Assembly: GCA_963978905.1 (NCBI GenBank)
Contig: OZ022256.1
Span: forward strand, 46,300,001 to 46,364,000
DNA length: 64,000 nt
Origin: Trichostrongylus colubriformis
Taxonomy: Eukaryota; Nematoda; Chromadorea; Rhabditida; Trichostrongylidae
Reading direction: 5' to 3'
Both the position numbers and the translations under genes were made by a program. This document shows positions 46,401 to 55,557 of this stretch, piece after piece (position 1 is the first letter of the stretch; every line of letters starts with the position of its first letter). The notes beneath the pieces were generated by a model. It had not been told where the DNA came from. It made no database searches and saw nothing but the letters and a program-made list of their open reading frames with translations.

Positions 46401-49400
46401 CCGTGGATCAACTTCTTAACAAACCACCCAAAACACTCTTCAGGGTCATTCAAGTTATACTGGGCTCCTTTAAAAACGAAATTATGAATCTATAACGGCT
46501 CATCTTCACTATTCATTGTCTATGTGAGATACAAATTTGAAGGCCTCCATAATTTCGGATAGAAATCGAAGGAGTGGAGCACATTGTAAAAACAGATGAA
46601 CAGACCAGAGCAATTTGCTTGGTATCACAGATAATAATGGAAATTTAGCAAAAAAGTACGGAATTCAAATAACTCGAGAAAAATGAAGGCTCTAAGGATA
46701 GCACACTGACCTTATCCACCTTCTTCCACTGCTTAGCATCCAGTTTCGCCGTCAGTAGAGGTTTTGGACGTTCCACACATGACTGGAGACGAGCATCAAC
46801 CTGCCAAGATTTTCCATTATAATCTGTAGCGAACGCTCAGAAATAAACACAGGTCATCGAGAAATGTGAACAACCAACTCCTTTTTGAAGCATGTCGATT
46901 ATGTCAAGAGGTTCAAATTTGCCGCTGGGTTTCGGTACAGCAGTTGCCTTGAGAGCTGTTATTAAGTAAGGTGTGAGTTCCTTATCTCCTTGTTCCTTCA
47001 AAAAATATTTGACAGTCACAGATTAGAAATAGCTCTATGTACAAGACTTACTGTAATAGGCTGAGATAGAGCATCACAGGCGAATAATCGAGCAGCTTTT
47101 ATTTCATTTATAAGGAAACTTAGGAGTAAAGCTTTCTTTTCTCTTGTATTAAGTCTCTCTTCGAGAGAGCCACATGTCAATTCTTCGTGTGGACACTCTA
47201 AAAACATTATTTTCATGGTGATTAGAAGACTTCAGAAAACAGAACTTATGGTATTAGGTTGTTGCAAAATTAATTTCGGTTTCAAGGTGTGTATAAATAA
47301 GTGGATTTTTTACCCTGAACTATTCCATCCCAAGGAACGCCAGGCATACCATTTGGTGGGTTTTTTTCTGCTCTTTCAGAAACTTCTATGAATGTCGCTC
47401 TAAGTTTTCCAGCCGGCCTTTTCCAGGGCTGCGTATAATCATGAACCGACGCGACTATTGAGTCATCATGCTTTATGAGTTTAAATTGGAACACTCCGCA
47501 GCGGAGGCAGCTCGTAATCTCAGCAGTGTTTTTGGGACGAATTGTCCTTGCGAACGAACAGTGGAGCTCTGGTTTAAAAAATTTGCTTCTGGCGGTTTTG
47601 ATCTCGAAGAGAAGTCGGGTCGCGGCCGCAGGTCATCGCTTAATGATCAAGATTTAAGGAGAGCCGTCGAAGCAAATCCGGAGACGAATACTCGTACGTT
47701 AGCAGAAGACCTAGGCGTACATTACTCTACAGTGGCCAGACATTTGCTGACAATCGGCAAGGTGAAGAAGATGTCGAATTGGGTGCCTCATGACCTGACC
47801 GATGAGCAGCGTCTGGCACGTTTCGACACCTGCTCTAATCTCCTAGTTCGCCATAAAAATGAGCCATTTGTAAACCGTATTATAACTGTAGATGAAAAAT
47901 GGGTTCTTTATGATAACAGGAAGCGGGGTTAGTCTGGGTAGATAAGGATGCTCCTCCAAAAACTTTTCCTAAACCCGACCTTCACCCTAAAAAGGTTATG
48001 ATTACTGTGTGGTGGTGTTGTAAAGGTGTAATCCATTACAGTTTCTTGCAACCTGGTCAGCCAGTCACAGCAGAGTCTTACTGTTGTGATCTGGAGCAAA
48101 TGTATAGAAAGTTGCAAAAATTGTGACCGGCGGTGGTGAATAGAGGAGGGCCGATCCTGTTGCAGGACAACGCAAGGCCACACACCTCACAAATCACTCG
48201 GCAAAAATTGACCCACTTCGGTATAGAAGTTCTCCCTCACCCAGCGTATTCTCCCGACCTTTCCCCAACAGACTATCACTTTTTTTCGAGCCCTCAATTC
48301 TCATCTGCGTCAGAAACAATTTACTAATTTAGACGATGTTGAATGTGCCTTCCTTGACTTCGTTGATTCTCGTGATAGCAGTTTATAGTGAAGGCTTAGA
48401 TTTATTGCCTGTTCGTTGGCAGAAGTGTGTAGATTCTGATGGTTTTTACTTCGATTAATAAACTTGTGTTTAAGCTGAGTTATAGTAGTTTGAAGTATGC
48501 GGTCCATTTCCGAAATTGATTTTGCAACAACCTAATATAAGTAGTATACTTAAAATAATGATGGAAAAAAAACTGTCACTGCTAAACCTATGACCCAGAT
48601 TGTTGGCAATGGCCTATCCCCCCACTTTTGCATCAAGCACCAGCCCTGGCACTGGAGGTAATGAAAACGCAAAAATTGCACTGCTAAAACACTTTGGATT
48701 CCTGTAGGCTGATAAAATCACTCTATACTCGAGATGAGAACCAAATTTCTTAGCGATGATATGTGAACTGATGGAGCGAGTAAAAACAGCTGCTGAGCGC
48801 GTTACACGGCCATGAACATAGAAATGGGTTTTATTTGGTGCAGCTCAAACGAACAATCAAGATGACGATGCTATTTCGCTCAATGAACTGTTTAGACGTC
48901 ACTTTTAAAACCAGGTTTGAGGGTAGCAAATAACTCACCCAATTCGGCAAGAAAAGAGCTTAGCTCAAGAAGAAAATCTAGAGTATCCTCTTTTTCTCCA
49001 AGATGTGGCACTGCTTCCCCCACTTTGTAAAGCGCTTTCAACTCTCCACAAAGCAGTGACACAAATCGTCCAAAACCATTGGCAATGTCGGCATCAACAA
49101 CTGAAGAGATGTCGTCGAAACCAGCTGCTTCGCTGAGCCTGGAAAGGGAGGGGTTGACTGTTGCACTTTTAAGTAAACAGAAAAAGGCAGATGCATGTGT
49201 CGTCAGCTGGCAATGTTCACACTCTTGTGCTAGGAGAACCAATATAAAAGGGTCTGAAGGATCGGATTAACATCAAATTAGTATGGATGAATTGAAAGGG
49301 TAGATCATCAATTGATCGCAATAATCAATGTGTCACTTGAAAAAAGATACCGCTGAAGAATTTGCTGAACAGCATTTTCTACAAAGGTGGATCCCATCAA

Positions 49401-50775
49401 CCGATTCCTAAAACTCGCTCAAGAGGAAGAAGATTTCATTCCGTTAATGACACTTGGAAATCTCGACGATATAATCACAGGGAAGGGAGGCAACAGCCCG
49501 CCTTTAGAGGAAACGTACTAATGGGAGGGAGAACCTTTTTTTATGTAATGTGAAGAAAGGCATTAACGGGGAGGGAGAACCTTTTCTTTGCAATGTGAAG
49601 CCTTTTTGTGACACAAAAAGCTGCTCTAACAGCTTCGGAATTCGCTACCACTGGGCTTGGAGAAGAGCAAGCTAGTAGCCTGATGTCTCCTTAGCTTAGA
49701 GCACCGAAATCACGCACGGTTTTCAGTTCAGAACGTTACATTTGCGATTACGATGAAGAAGCGCAGGTAAACTCGAAAGATAGCTTTCCAAAAAGACGGT
49801 GCTATGGGAGTTAGGGGGGGCCACTCGACAAAGGCAGAAGTCGCGTCCAATTTTTGCTTGTAGGCACTCTCAACGTTATCTTATGCCTAGATACAACTAA
49901 CTAACTAAGAACACGATTGGATTATCCTTTCATTAGTATGCTACGAAAAACTCGCTACAACTAGACTAAACAACCACTTACGCGTACTTGCCTAAGCCTA
50001 AAGAAAGGGAACCTCCTTCCCCAAGGCTTAGGCTAACATAGAATGAAAAAAAAAGCACGAATTTGCTCCGTCGGAATCGTTTCTGTGCAAATTTCGATCC
50101 CAATTCGGCTAGCGCTATGGCTTCTCTGAGCTCTACCATAGCGTTAGAGACGCAGAGCACAGTGCGCTGGCCCCCCCTAACTCCCATAGCACCAAAAAGA
50201 CAAGTCACTGGAATAGTGCAGTACAAGAGTCAAACATACTGTACTGTAGTCCCAGTGAATGAAATCGTAAAGAATGCTAGTTTACATTCCCACTCAAATC
50301 AGGAGGGCAAGAAGTGTCCTTGTAGAAACAGCGGAGAGCAGACGTCACGCATGCTTTTCTGGGGCAACGATCCGTGACATACCTGTAGGAAATGACCCTT
50401 CCCCCTAACCTGGTCGGATCCTACAATCGTGCTTTTCACAAGCTCAAATCAAGAGGGTGGTTTCTTTTTGAGCACGCCCTCCCCTCTGATCTGGTCGGAT
50501 CCTACAATCGTGCTTTTCACAAGCTCAAATCAAGAGGATGGTTCTTTCTGAGCACGCCCTCCCCCCTAACCTGGTCGGATCTTACAATCGTGCTTTTCAC
50601 AAGCTCAAATCAAGAGGATGGTTCTTCCTGAGCATTGGCAAAAAGGCAGAAATGAAAAGCCTGAGAAGCTTAGATAATGGGGAAAAGGGAAAACGAATCC
50701 AGTGACAGTCACTCACCCATGAAGCTTCTCAGACGACAACGAAGGCAACGTGATGTCCACCTCCATTGATTCCAT
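43489..50775 (-). CDS. FAM98: FAM98 family protein, tRNA-ligase complex component
   Basis: Ten exons, phases consistent, 410 residues: 50717-50775 (tentative first exon), 48939-49138, 47052-47197, 46879-46995, 46711-46800, 45662-45747, 45428-45583, 45216-45322, 44350-44486, 43489-43623. Diagnostic segments: LLLSFLINEIKAARLFACDA, KRIDVTVNSFLWCDRIKS (human KRLDVTVQSFGWSDRAKS), VMAASQDLLRIEQASSARLR and RPTDRGGRTNEM. The C-terminal 90 residues are low complexity: a Gln/Tyr stretch (QQYQQHYQQQNQQPYQQQ), then RGG repeats ending YYGHDNRY, typical of the family and RNA-binding. In animals FAM98 proteins join RTCB, DDX1 and CGI-99 in the complex that ligates spliced tRNA exons. The first exon fits in phase but is weakly conserved. 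Four long introns carry mobile elements. Confidence 0.9.
43868..44084. mobile_element. G-run MITE with 8-bp target duplication, copy 1
   Basis: A 217-bp element between two exact copies of GATATCTC (43860-43867 and 44085-44092). The ends are GGGTCACTTGAAG and CTTCAACTGACCC. A G-run (ggggtggggggggggg) follows the left end. Arms contain 'agcctaggct' and 'gcctaagccta'. It lies in FAM98 intron 9. The 8-bp duplication suggests hAT-type mobilisation, by inference. Confidence 0.85.
44652..45150. mobile_element. Fold-back with perfect 41-bp arms in FAM98 intron 8
   Basis: The segment 44652-44692 is the exact reverse complement of 45110-45150 (starting 'tttgtaattctctgttatgc'). The 417-bp spacer holds no gene. 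An 11-bp direct repeat 'gcactagaaag' occurs just outside the left arm and again about 45 bp outside the right arm, so the true ends may lie beyond the arms. Confidence 0.8.
47254..48535 (+). mobile_element. Mariner element, bandit/Hsmar1-like, in FAM98 intron 2
   Basis: A 1282-bp element flanked by TA (47252-47253 and 48536-48537). The termini TTAGGTTGTTGCAAAATTAA and complement are very close to those of Hsmar1 and of the hookworm transposon bandit (about 1.28 kb). It is inserted opposite to the host gene. Confidence 0.9.
47442..48450 (+). pseudogene. Mariner transposase, disrupted
   Basis: ATG at 47442 opens MNRRDY, then a stop, then reads on from 47468 (MLYEFKLEHSAAEAARNLSS) through the helix-turn-helix region, WVPHDLTDEQ and the first catalytic motif VDEKW. 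A frameshift near 47932 and a stop near 48124 break it. The second and third catalytic motifs, LQDNARPH and YSPDLSPTDYHFF, are in another frame at 48170-48285. Both catalytic regions survive, so decay is recent, but the element cannot make transposase. Confidence 0.9.
49798..50191. mobile_element. Fold-back with 10-bp target duplication in FAM98 intron 1
   Basis: The exact 10-bp direct repeat CCAAAAAGAC flanks the element (49788-49797 and 50192-50201). The arms are inverted: TGCTATGGGAGTTAGGGGGG at the left and its complement at the right. Inside are GCCTAAGCCTAA (49990-50001) and its inverted partner near 50025, two exact nematode telomere hexamers each. No coding capacity. Confidence 0.8.
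50395..50640 (+). repeat. Three tandem copies of an 86-88-bp unit
   Basis: The unit 'ctggtcggatcctacaatcg' plus 'tgcttttcacaagctcaaat' plus 'caagagg' is repeated at about 50408, 50491 and 50570. Unit lengths differ, so the open frame across it shifts between copies, arguing against coding. It lies in FAM98 intron 1. Confidence 0.85.
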
Positions 50776-51083
50776 ATTGAGTGGAGATATGACTGACCCA
50801 CAATGCCTCAAACTGCAATAGATCCAGCCCTATCAAACAACTTAGGGTAACTATAAAGATTTCTGCAAAATTGCGTACGAGATGCACGCTCGTAGTGCAT
50901 ACCGCACCGCGAAAATTATCCACAGCAGTCACCGTTTCTACTTGTCTTCCTCTCGTTCTCTCTTAGAAGGTCTTTAATTCCCAATTGTGCGCAGTACAAT
51001 TCTACTTTGTGGCGAATCACATATTTGTTGATTTTTGATTCATAGTTGCCCAATATTCCTTGAGCAGAGTACGAAGTTTTTGA

Positions 51084-51315
51084 GGGTCAAATAAAGCCGG
51101 GATGGGGGGGGGACGCAATTTTGCTCGACGTTTCACCCACGTCAAAGCTTCTCTCCCTCCCTAGGCTTAGGCTAAAGGAGATGAGCAATGCTTGACATAT
51201 GCTTTTTTATGTGGAAATGAGGAGATATCAATTTTAGCCTAAGCCTAGGGACGGAAAGGAGTTTCGACGTCGACGCAAAGTTGCGTCTTCCCCCCCCCCC
51301 GACTTCATTTGACCC
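51084..51315. mobile_element. G-run MITE with 8-bp target duplication, copy 2
   Basis: A 232-bp element between two exact copies of GTTTTTGA (51076-51083 and 51316-51323). The ends are GGGTCAAATAAAG and CTTCATTTGACCC. Near-terminal G-run and C-run, and inner arms 'taggcttaggct' and 'agcctaagccta' containing telomere-like hexamers. Same family as 43868-44084. Confidence 0.9.
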
Positions 51316-52470
51316 GTTTTTGAATTGCGGGATTGCATTGCGGAATTGTGGAAACTCGGAATCGTGGAATTTGCAGGACCGTGGAATCTGCAGGCAAACG
51401 TGGATGGTAAGACAAGGCACTATCTATTTCATTCATTGCTTTTTCTCCATACAGTTTCTTTTTCTTCTCGAAAATAAGGAATAAAAGGACTCGAAAATAA
51501 AGATTAGGAAATTCGGAAAGCGATTCGAAAGTACAGTCCAGCACTGTCGACCGTTCGCGAATAATGAGCTGCGTGGAAAGACACGCGCCGCGCACATGGA
51601 TTCCACGCTTTTCACAAGGTAGCGTTCATGGTTTGCAATTTTCGGAAAAGGATTTGATAGGTATCGATTGGAGGAACTGCGCAGCTAGCGAAATTGTGGA
51701 AAGAAGGATAGATACGTATCGATTGGGAAATTGAGGAATCTTCGGAAATGCAGAATCGTGGAATTTGGAAAATGAAGACACTTCCCGTTTCTTTGTTTCA
51801 CTAGGCATCTCGTCTCAGCATGGAAATCAGTACGTATCTAATGCTTTTCCGCAAATTCCTCGATTCCGCATTTCCACAAAAACGCAAATTCCGCAGTTTT
51901 CCCAATCAATACGTGTCTACTTTTCTTTCCACAAAAACGCAAATTCCAAAACTATGAAAGCTCCCTTAGGCAGCGTTCATAGTTTTGGAATTTGCGTTTT
52001 TGCGTTTTTGTGGAAAGAAGAATAGATACGTATCGATTTGCGTTTTTGCGTTTTTGTGGAAATGCGGATAAAGCATTAGATACGTATCGATTTCCATGCC
52101 ACGAAGAGACGTGAGGATTAGAGAAAGGAGAGTGTGGAATTTGCGTTTCTGCGTTTTTGTGGAAATGCGGAATTTGCGTTTTTGCGTTTTTGTGGAAATG
52201 CGGAAAGGGATAAGATACGTATCGATTTGCGGAATTTGCGTTTTTGCGTTTTTGTGGAAATGCGGAATCGTGGAATTTGCGTTTTTGTGCAAAGAAGATT
52301 AGATACGTATCGATTTGCGGAACTTGCGTTTTTGCGTTTTTGTGGAAATGCGGAATCGTGGATTTTGCGTTTTTGCGTTTTTGTGGAAAGAAGATTAGAT
52401 ACGTATCGATTTGCGGAACTTGCATTTTTGCGTTTTTGTGGAAATGAGGTGGATAAGATACGTGTCGATT
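51316..52470. repeat. Array of 'cgtttttgcgtttttgtgg' words with cgtatcgat spacers
   Basis: Words such as 'tttccacaaaaacgcaaatt' dominate 51740-51965, and their complement dominates 51965-52470. The two blocks meet in an inverted pair around 'tccaaaactatgaa' and 'ttcatagttttgga' (51946-51992). The word 'gatacgtatcgat' recurs every 50-110 bp. Long open frames across the array are products of this simple repeat, not genes. Confidence 0.8.
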
Positions 52471-52477
52471 GCGATAC

Positions 52478-52713
52478 CGACTATTGCACGCACCGTTGGC
52501 CGGCCGTGATTGCGTAACCCTGCGTCTATGTCGTCCTTCGCCGTCTGGGTCTCTCGGATTTGCCTGAGCCTTTTCAGGGAAGGAGCTTTGGCGTCGCGTA
52601 CTCTGGCCTGTCTGGTGTCTGACCTCGCGGCAGGAAGCGTGTTGCCGAAAAAAGCCAGCTGTCCTCAAGCCGGTAGCCGCAATCACGGCCGGCCAACGGT
52701 GCGTGCAATAGTC
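52478..52713. repeat. Fold-back with 36-bp GC-rich arms
   Basis: The arm 52478-52514 (starting 'cgactattgcacgcaccgtt') is the reverse complement of 52678-52713. It contains the 'ggccggcc' palindrome. The spacer of about 163 bp has an open plus-strand frame without similarity. Confidence 0.85.
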
Positions 52714-53680
52714 TATATCGTCGATTGCTTCGTCAGCGAACGTGGATGATAAGACAAAGCACTTTCTACACTGAAGGAACAGACTGATCTTATACATTGC
52801 TTTTTCAGCAGTTTTTCCCTTCTCGTTCACTCTTTCGTACTCTCGATCATTCGTTTTTGATATGTCACTTTCGTCTGCTATTTAGGTGTGTCTTTGGGGG
52901 GCGTGCAAGTGTTCCGAACAGCGTGCAGGGAGTTCATGTCAGCAGTGCTGCGGAGAGTAATAACGATGAAATCAAGATTCTTGTGAGACTAAAAAGATGT
53001 AATACGGGCTGTCACAGACCAGCCCCCCCCCCTTCATCATAGATCGTTTCTGCTTTCAGTGAGAATTTGTATCTAATTGAAGATGCCCTAACTTAATTAT
53101 TTGAATTACAAGTTTTCCATCTTTATTACATATTTACCTTTACGAGTATCTGCCTTTATTCTTCGACGCTTATCCGTGACATGAGTGGACCAGCTACGTA
53201 GCCAAGATCTTGAATAGGTAGTAAATCAATCCTCTCGTGAAGTAAGCCCACTCATGGGTGTCCTGACCCCACAGTAATCATCGGAACTCTTGCAACACAC
53301 CCTTGCTAAGATGAATCTTCAATAACGTCTGACTTTTGTATAAGAAATTCTCAGGGAATGAAGTAGCAGACTTGTTCCGAATCGGTTCTAGTTCGTAATT
53401 GACAATCCACCTTAGCACAACCGTGTGACATTCGATTTTGGAGAGAAACTGTACTTCTCACAAAATTATGTCTATATCCCTGCACGAAAATGGCAGTTTT
53501 TCTTCAAAGTCGACTAAAACCATTTATCAAATGTATATAAGCTCTTATCCTTATATCCTTATTTATATAAGCTCTTCCCGAACTCAAGAAAATGAGAACA
53601 AATAGCTCATCATCATCCGTTCAACCGCTCGCAAATGATGAGCTGCGTGGAATGACACGCACCGCGCACGTGGCTTCCAC
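52714..53680. other. Gene-poor stretch
   Basis: At 53245-53310 the sequence 'cactcatgggtgtcctgacc' plus 'ccacagtaatcatcgga' is the complement of a repeat at 28605-28645. No exon recognised. Confidence 0.45.
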
Positions 53681-53684
53681 GCTT

Positions 53685-53885
53685 TCCACATTTCCACATT
53701 TCCACAAAAACGCAAATTCCACAATTCCGCATTTCCACAAAAACGCAAATTCCACAAATCGATACGTATCTACTCTACTTTCCACAAAAACGCAAAAACG
53801 CAGTTTTCCTAATCGATATGTATCTACTCTATTTCCACAAAAACGCAAAAACGCAAATTCCAAAACTATGAACGCTGCCTTATGG
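53685..53885. repeat. Second array of 'ccacaaaaacgcaaa' words
   Basis: Same family as 51316-52470, ending in 'ccaaaactatgaacgctgcc' like the junction at 51946-51985. It lies about 90 bp upstream of the PSTK gene. Confidence 0.8.
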
Positions 53886-53955
53886 TGGTGCTGCCATTTT
53901 CATTTTAATGTTTCCAAGGCTTTTACCGGTTTTACTCTAGTTGTACAGAAACTCC

Positions 53956-53963
53956 TATTTCAG
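53956..53963 (+). promoter_or_regulatory. Candidate trans-splice acceptor of PSTK
   Basis: TATTTCAG stands 13 nt before the PSTK ATG and fits the nematode splice acceptor consensus UUUCAG. No upstream coding exon with a compatible donor was found, so spliced-leader addition is the simplest reading. Confidence 0.5.
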
Positions 53964-53976
53964 AAGCGATCCTGCC

Positions 53977-54705
53977 ATGTCTCTCGTTTTGGTTATGGGA
54001 TTACCAGCAGCCGGGAAGTCTTCGCTTTGCGAAAAAATTCGAGAACGTCATGCAGATGCTGTGGTTTTTTCTCTCGATGAAATCAACGGTCGTTGGTCGT
54101 GTGATTTCGATGCTCACAGCGATCGTAAAACGTTTGAGCAAACTGTTCGACAATACCTGGAGACTCATTGTGACAATGAATTCAACAGATTGGTTATTGT
54201 AGATGATAATTTCTATCTACAAAGTATGCGACGTCCTTTTGAGCGCATGGCGCGATCTTTCGGTTTGCGCTTTTGTTGTGTTTTGGTGGATATCGACCTT
54301 GAGGAAGCTCTTCGACGCAATTCTCTGAGAGGTGAAGACAGAGTTCATGACGAGACAATTCTCAAGATGGCTCGAGAGATTGAAGTACCAAGTGATTCGG
54401 TCGTGTTTACTGATGGGGACATTGATATTATTTTTCAACGGTTGCGCGGGCCACGGCCTAAAAGGGTTCAGTCTCAACAACGTCATTCGCAGCTTCAAAA
54501 ATCTTCCATCCTATCGGAGATGGATAGCCTGCTTCGGTCTGCTGTCGCTGATGCTGTTGGAGAAGGTTTTAACGGCCGACGTCTCGCTACTGCCAAGAAG
54601 ATTATCATGAATCGATGTAGGAATACAAAGTGCCTCCTAACCGAGCGTGATATCGCAGAAGCGCTACGAGAAGAATATCACAAGTTGGAATACGATGGAA
54701 GTTGA
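53977..54705 (+). CDS. PSTK: O-phosphoseryl-tRNA(Sec) kinase, single exon
   Basis: Phosphorylates Ser-tRNA(Sec) to Sep-tRNA(Sec) with ATP, the step before SepSecS makes selenocysteinyl-tRNA. It has 242 residues in one uninterrupted exon. The Walker A motif is GLPAAGKS (8-15), VFSLDEI (30-36) follows, the Walker B-like strand is RLVIVDDNFYLQSMRRPFER (71-90), shared with human PSTK (VLDDNFYYQSMR), and the RxxxR-type segment ALRRNSLRGED is at 111-121. The C-terminal third is basic and divergent. ATG 53977 is chosen because it starts directly at the P-loop strand and follows a splice acceptor. Human PSTK is 348 residues; short forms are usual in invertebrates. Lack of introns contrasts with all neighbours. 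KTI12 is the nearest relative but the DDNFY motif favours PSTK. Confidence 0.9.
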   Translation: MSLVLVMGLPAAGKSSLCEKIRERHADAVVFSLDEINGRWSCDFDAHSDRKTFEQTVRQYLETHCDNEFNRLVIVDDNFYLQSMRRPFERMARSFGLRFCCVLVDIDLEEALRRNSLRGEDRVHDETILKMAREIEVPSDSVVFTDGDIDIIFQRLRGPRPKRVQSQQRHSQLQKSSILSEMDSLLRSAVADAVGEGFNGRRLATAKKIIMNRCRNTKCLLTERDIAEALREEYHKLEYDGS

Positions 54706-55065
54706 ATAGCGAGCGGTAAGTTTGAAGAATTCTTTGGGAATCCTTGTTTTTCTGGCTGCTAACTCTGACCGAAATGCGTCTAAGATTGCTTCGCAGCTGT
54801 ATTTTTCTGAAATAAGTTCAATTATTCAATTTGAGTGCACAAGTGCGCCGTAACACCATGTAAGAGACAGATTGCTCACTTTTACGTATGTATTATATTT
54901 TGTGTATTGATTTTGCACCCCCTCAATCAATGTCTACTTATTTTTTCTGCATGTAATGATAGCGCTTCAACACACATAATTAGCCATATTTTGAGATCCT
55001 CTAGTTTCACGTCCGCAACTTTTCGGAGTTAAAAGTCTCATTGCTCGCTCTACTCGTAATTAAAG

Positions 55066-55323
55066 TTAGGTAGTGCAAGTTTCATTGCTGGAGAATCTTT
55101 CTTGAAAATCATATGTTGTAGGTTTTTCTCTCGAGGAACAACGATGACACAAATGAATAAATGCCAACTCCTTGCGAAAGGGTCGTCTTGAAGATTTCTG
55201 CTCTTCGGTGTGGTGCCACACTGCATCTGGAAGAAGCAGCATCTTCTGGTCTGCATCCAAGGGAAGGATTGGAAACACTATGGTTTGACCAAACGAGAAC
55301 CAGTGCTGGCTAACTCCGATCAT
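55066..55323 (-). CDS. Hypothetical small protein or exon
   Basis: An 85-codon frame beginning caaaATG (MIGVSQHWFSFGQTIVF) on the strand opposite PSTK, about 360 bp past its stop. The composition looks protein-like (PLDADQKMLLLPDAVWHH), but no family is recognised and no splice partners were found. It could be chance or one exon of a gene not otherwise visible. Confidence 0.25.
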   Translation of the reverse strand: MIGVSQHWFSFGQTIVFPILPLDADQKMLLLPDAVWHHTEEQKSSRRPFRKELAFIHLCHRCSSREKPTTYDFQERFSSNETCTT

Positions 55324-55557
55324 TTTGATTGATAAATATTCAAGCAGTTGTACAGAGCGAAGTACATCAACAGAACACTTTCAAGAAAGTCAAACTTAAT
55401 GCTGATCTAAAGCTCTAAAACTGTCATGCTATGAATTAGTTCAAAGGTGAACGCGAAAAGATTCTTTTGAAATGGACACTTGAGTTCAAGGAAATAACGT
55501 ATGATACAGTTTCTGGTGAAGGACCCATTTGAACTTCGCAACATGTTTTTACAGCGG

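Noticed and set aside
50392..50631. Frame encoding a repeated 29-residue unit
   Set aside because: The DNA unit varies in length (about 83-88 bp), so the third copy is in another frame. It lies in an intron on the opposite strand of FAM98.
51740..52470. Regularly spaced repeats that might suggest a CRISPR array
   Set aside because: Repeat words vary in length and spacing, spacers are not unique, both orientations occur, and the context is a eukaryotic genome.
51952..52830. 292-codon frame rich in His/Lys/Asn repeats
   Set aside because: It is produced by the simple 'ccacaaaaacgcaaa' array and a fold-back, with no splice structure or family resemblance.
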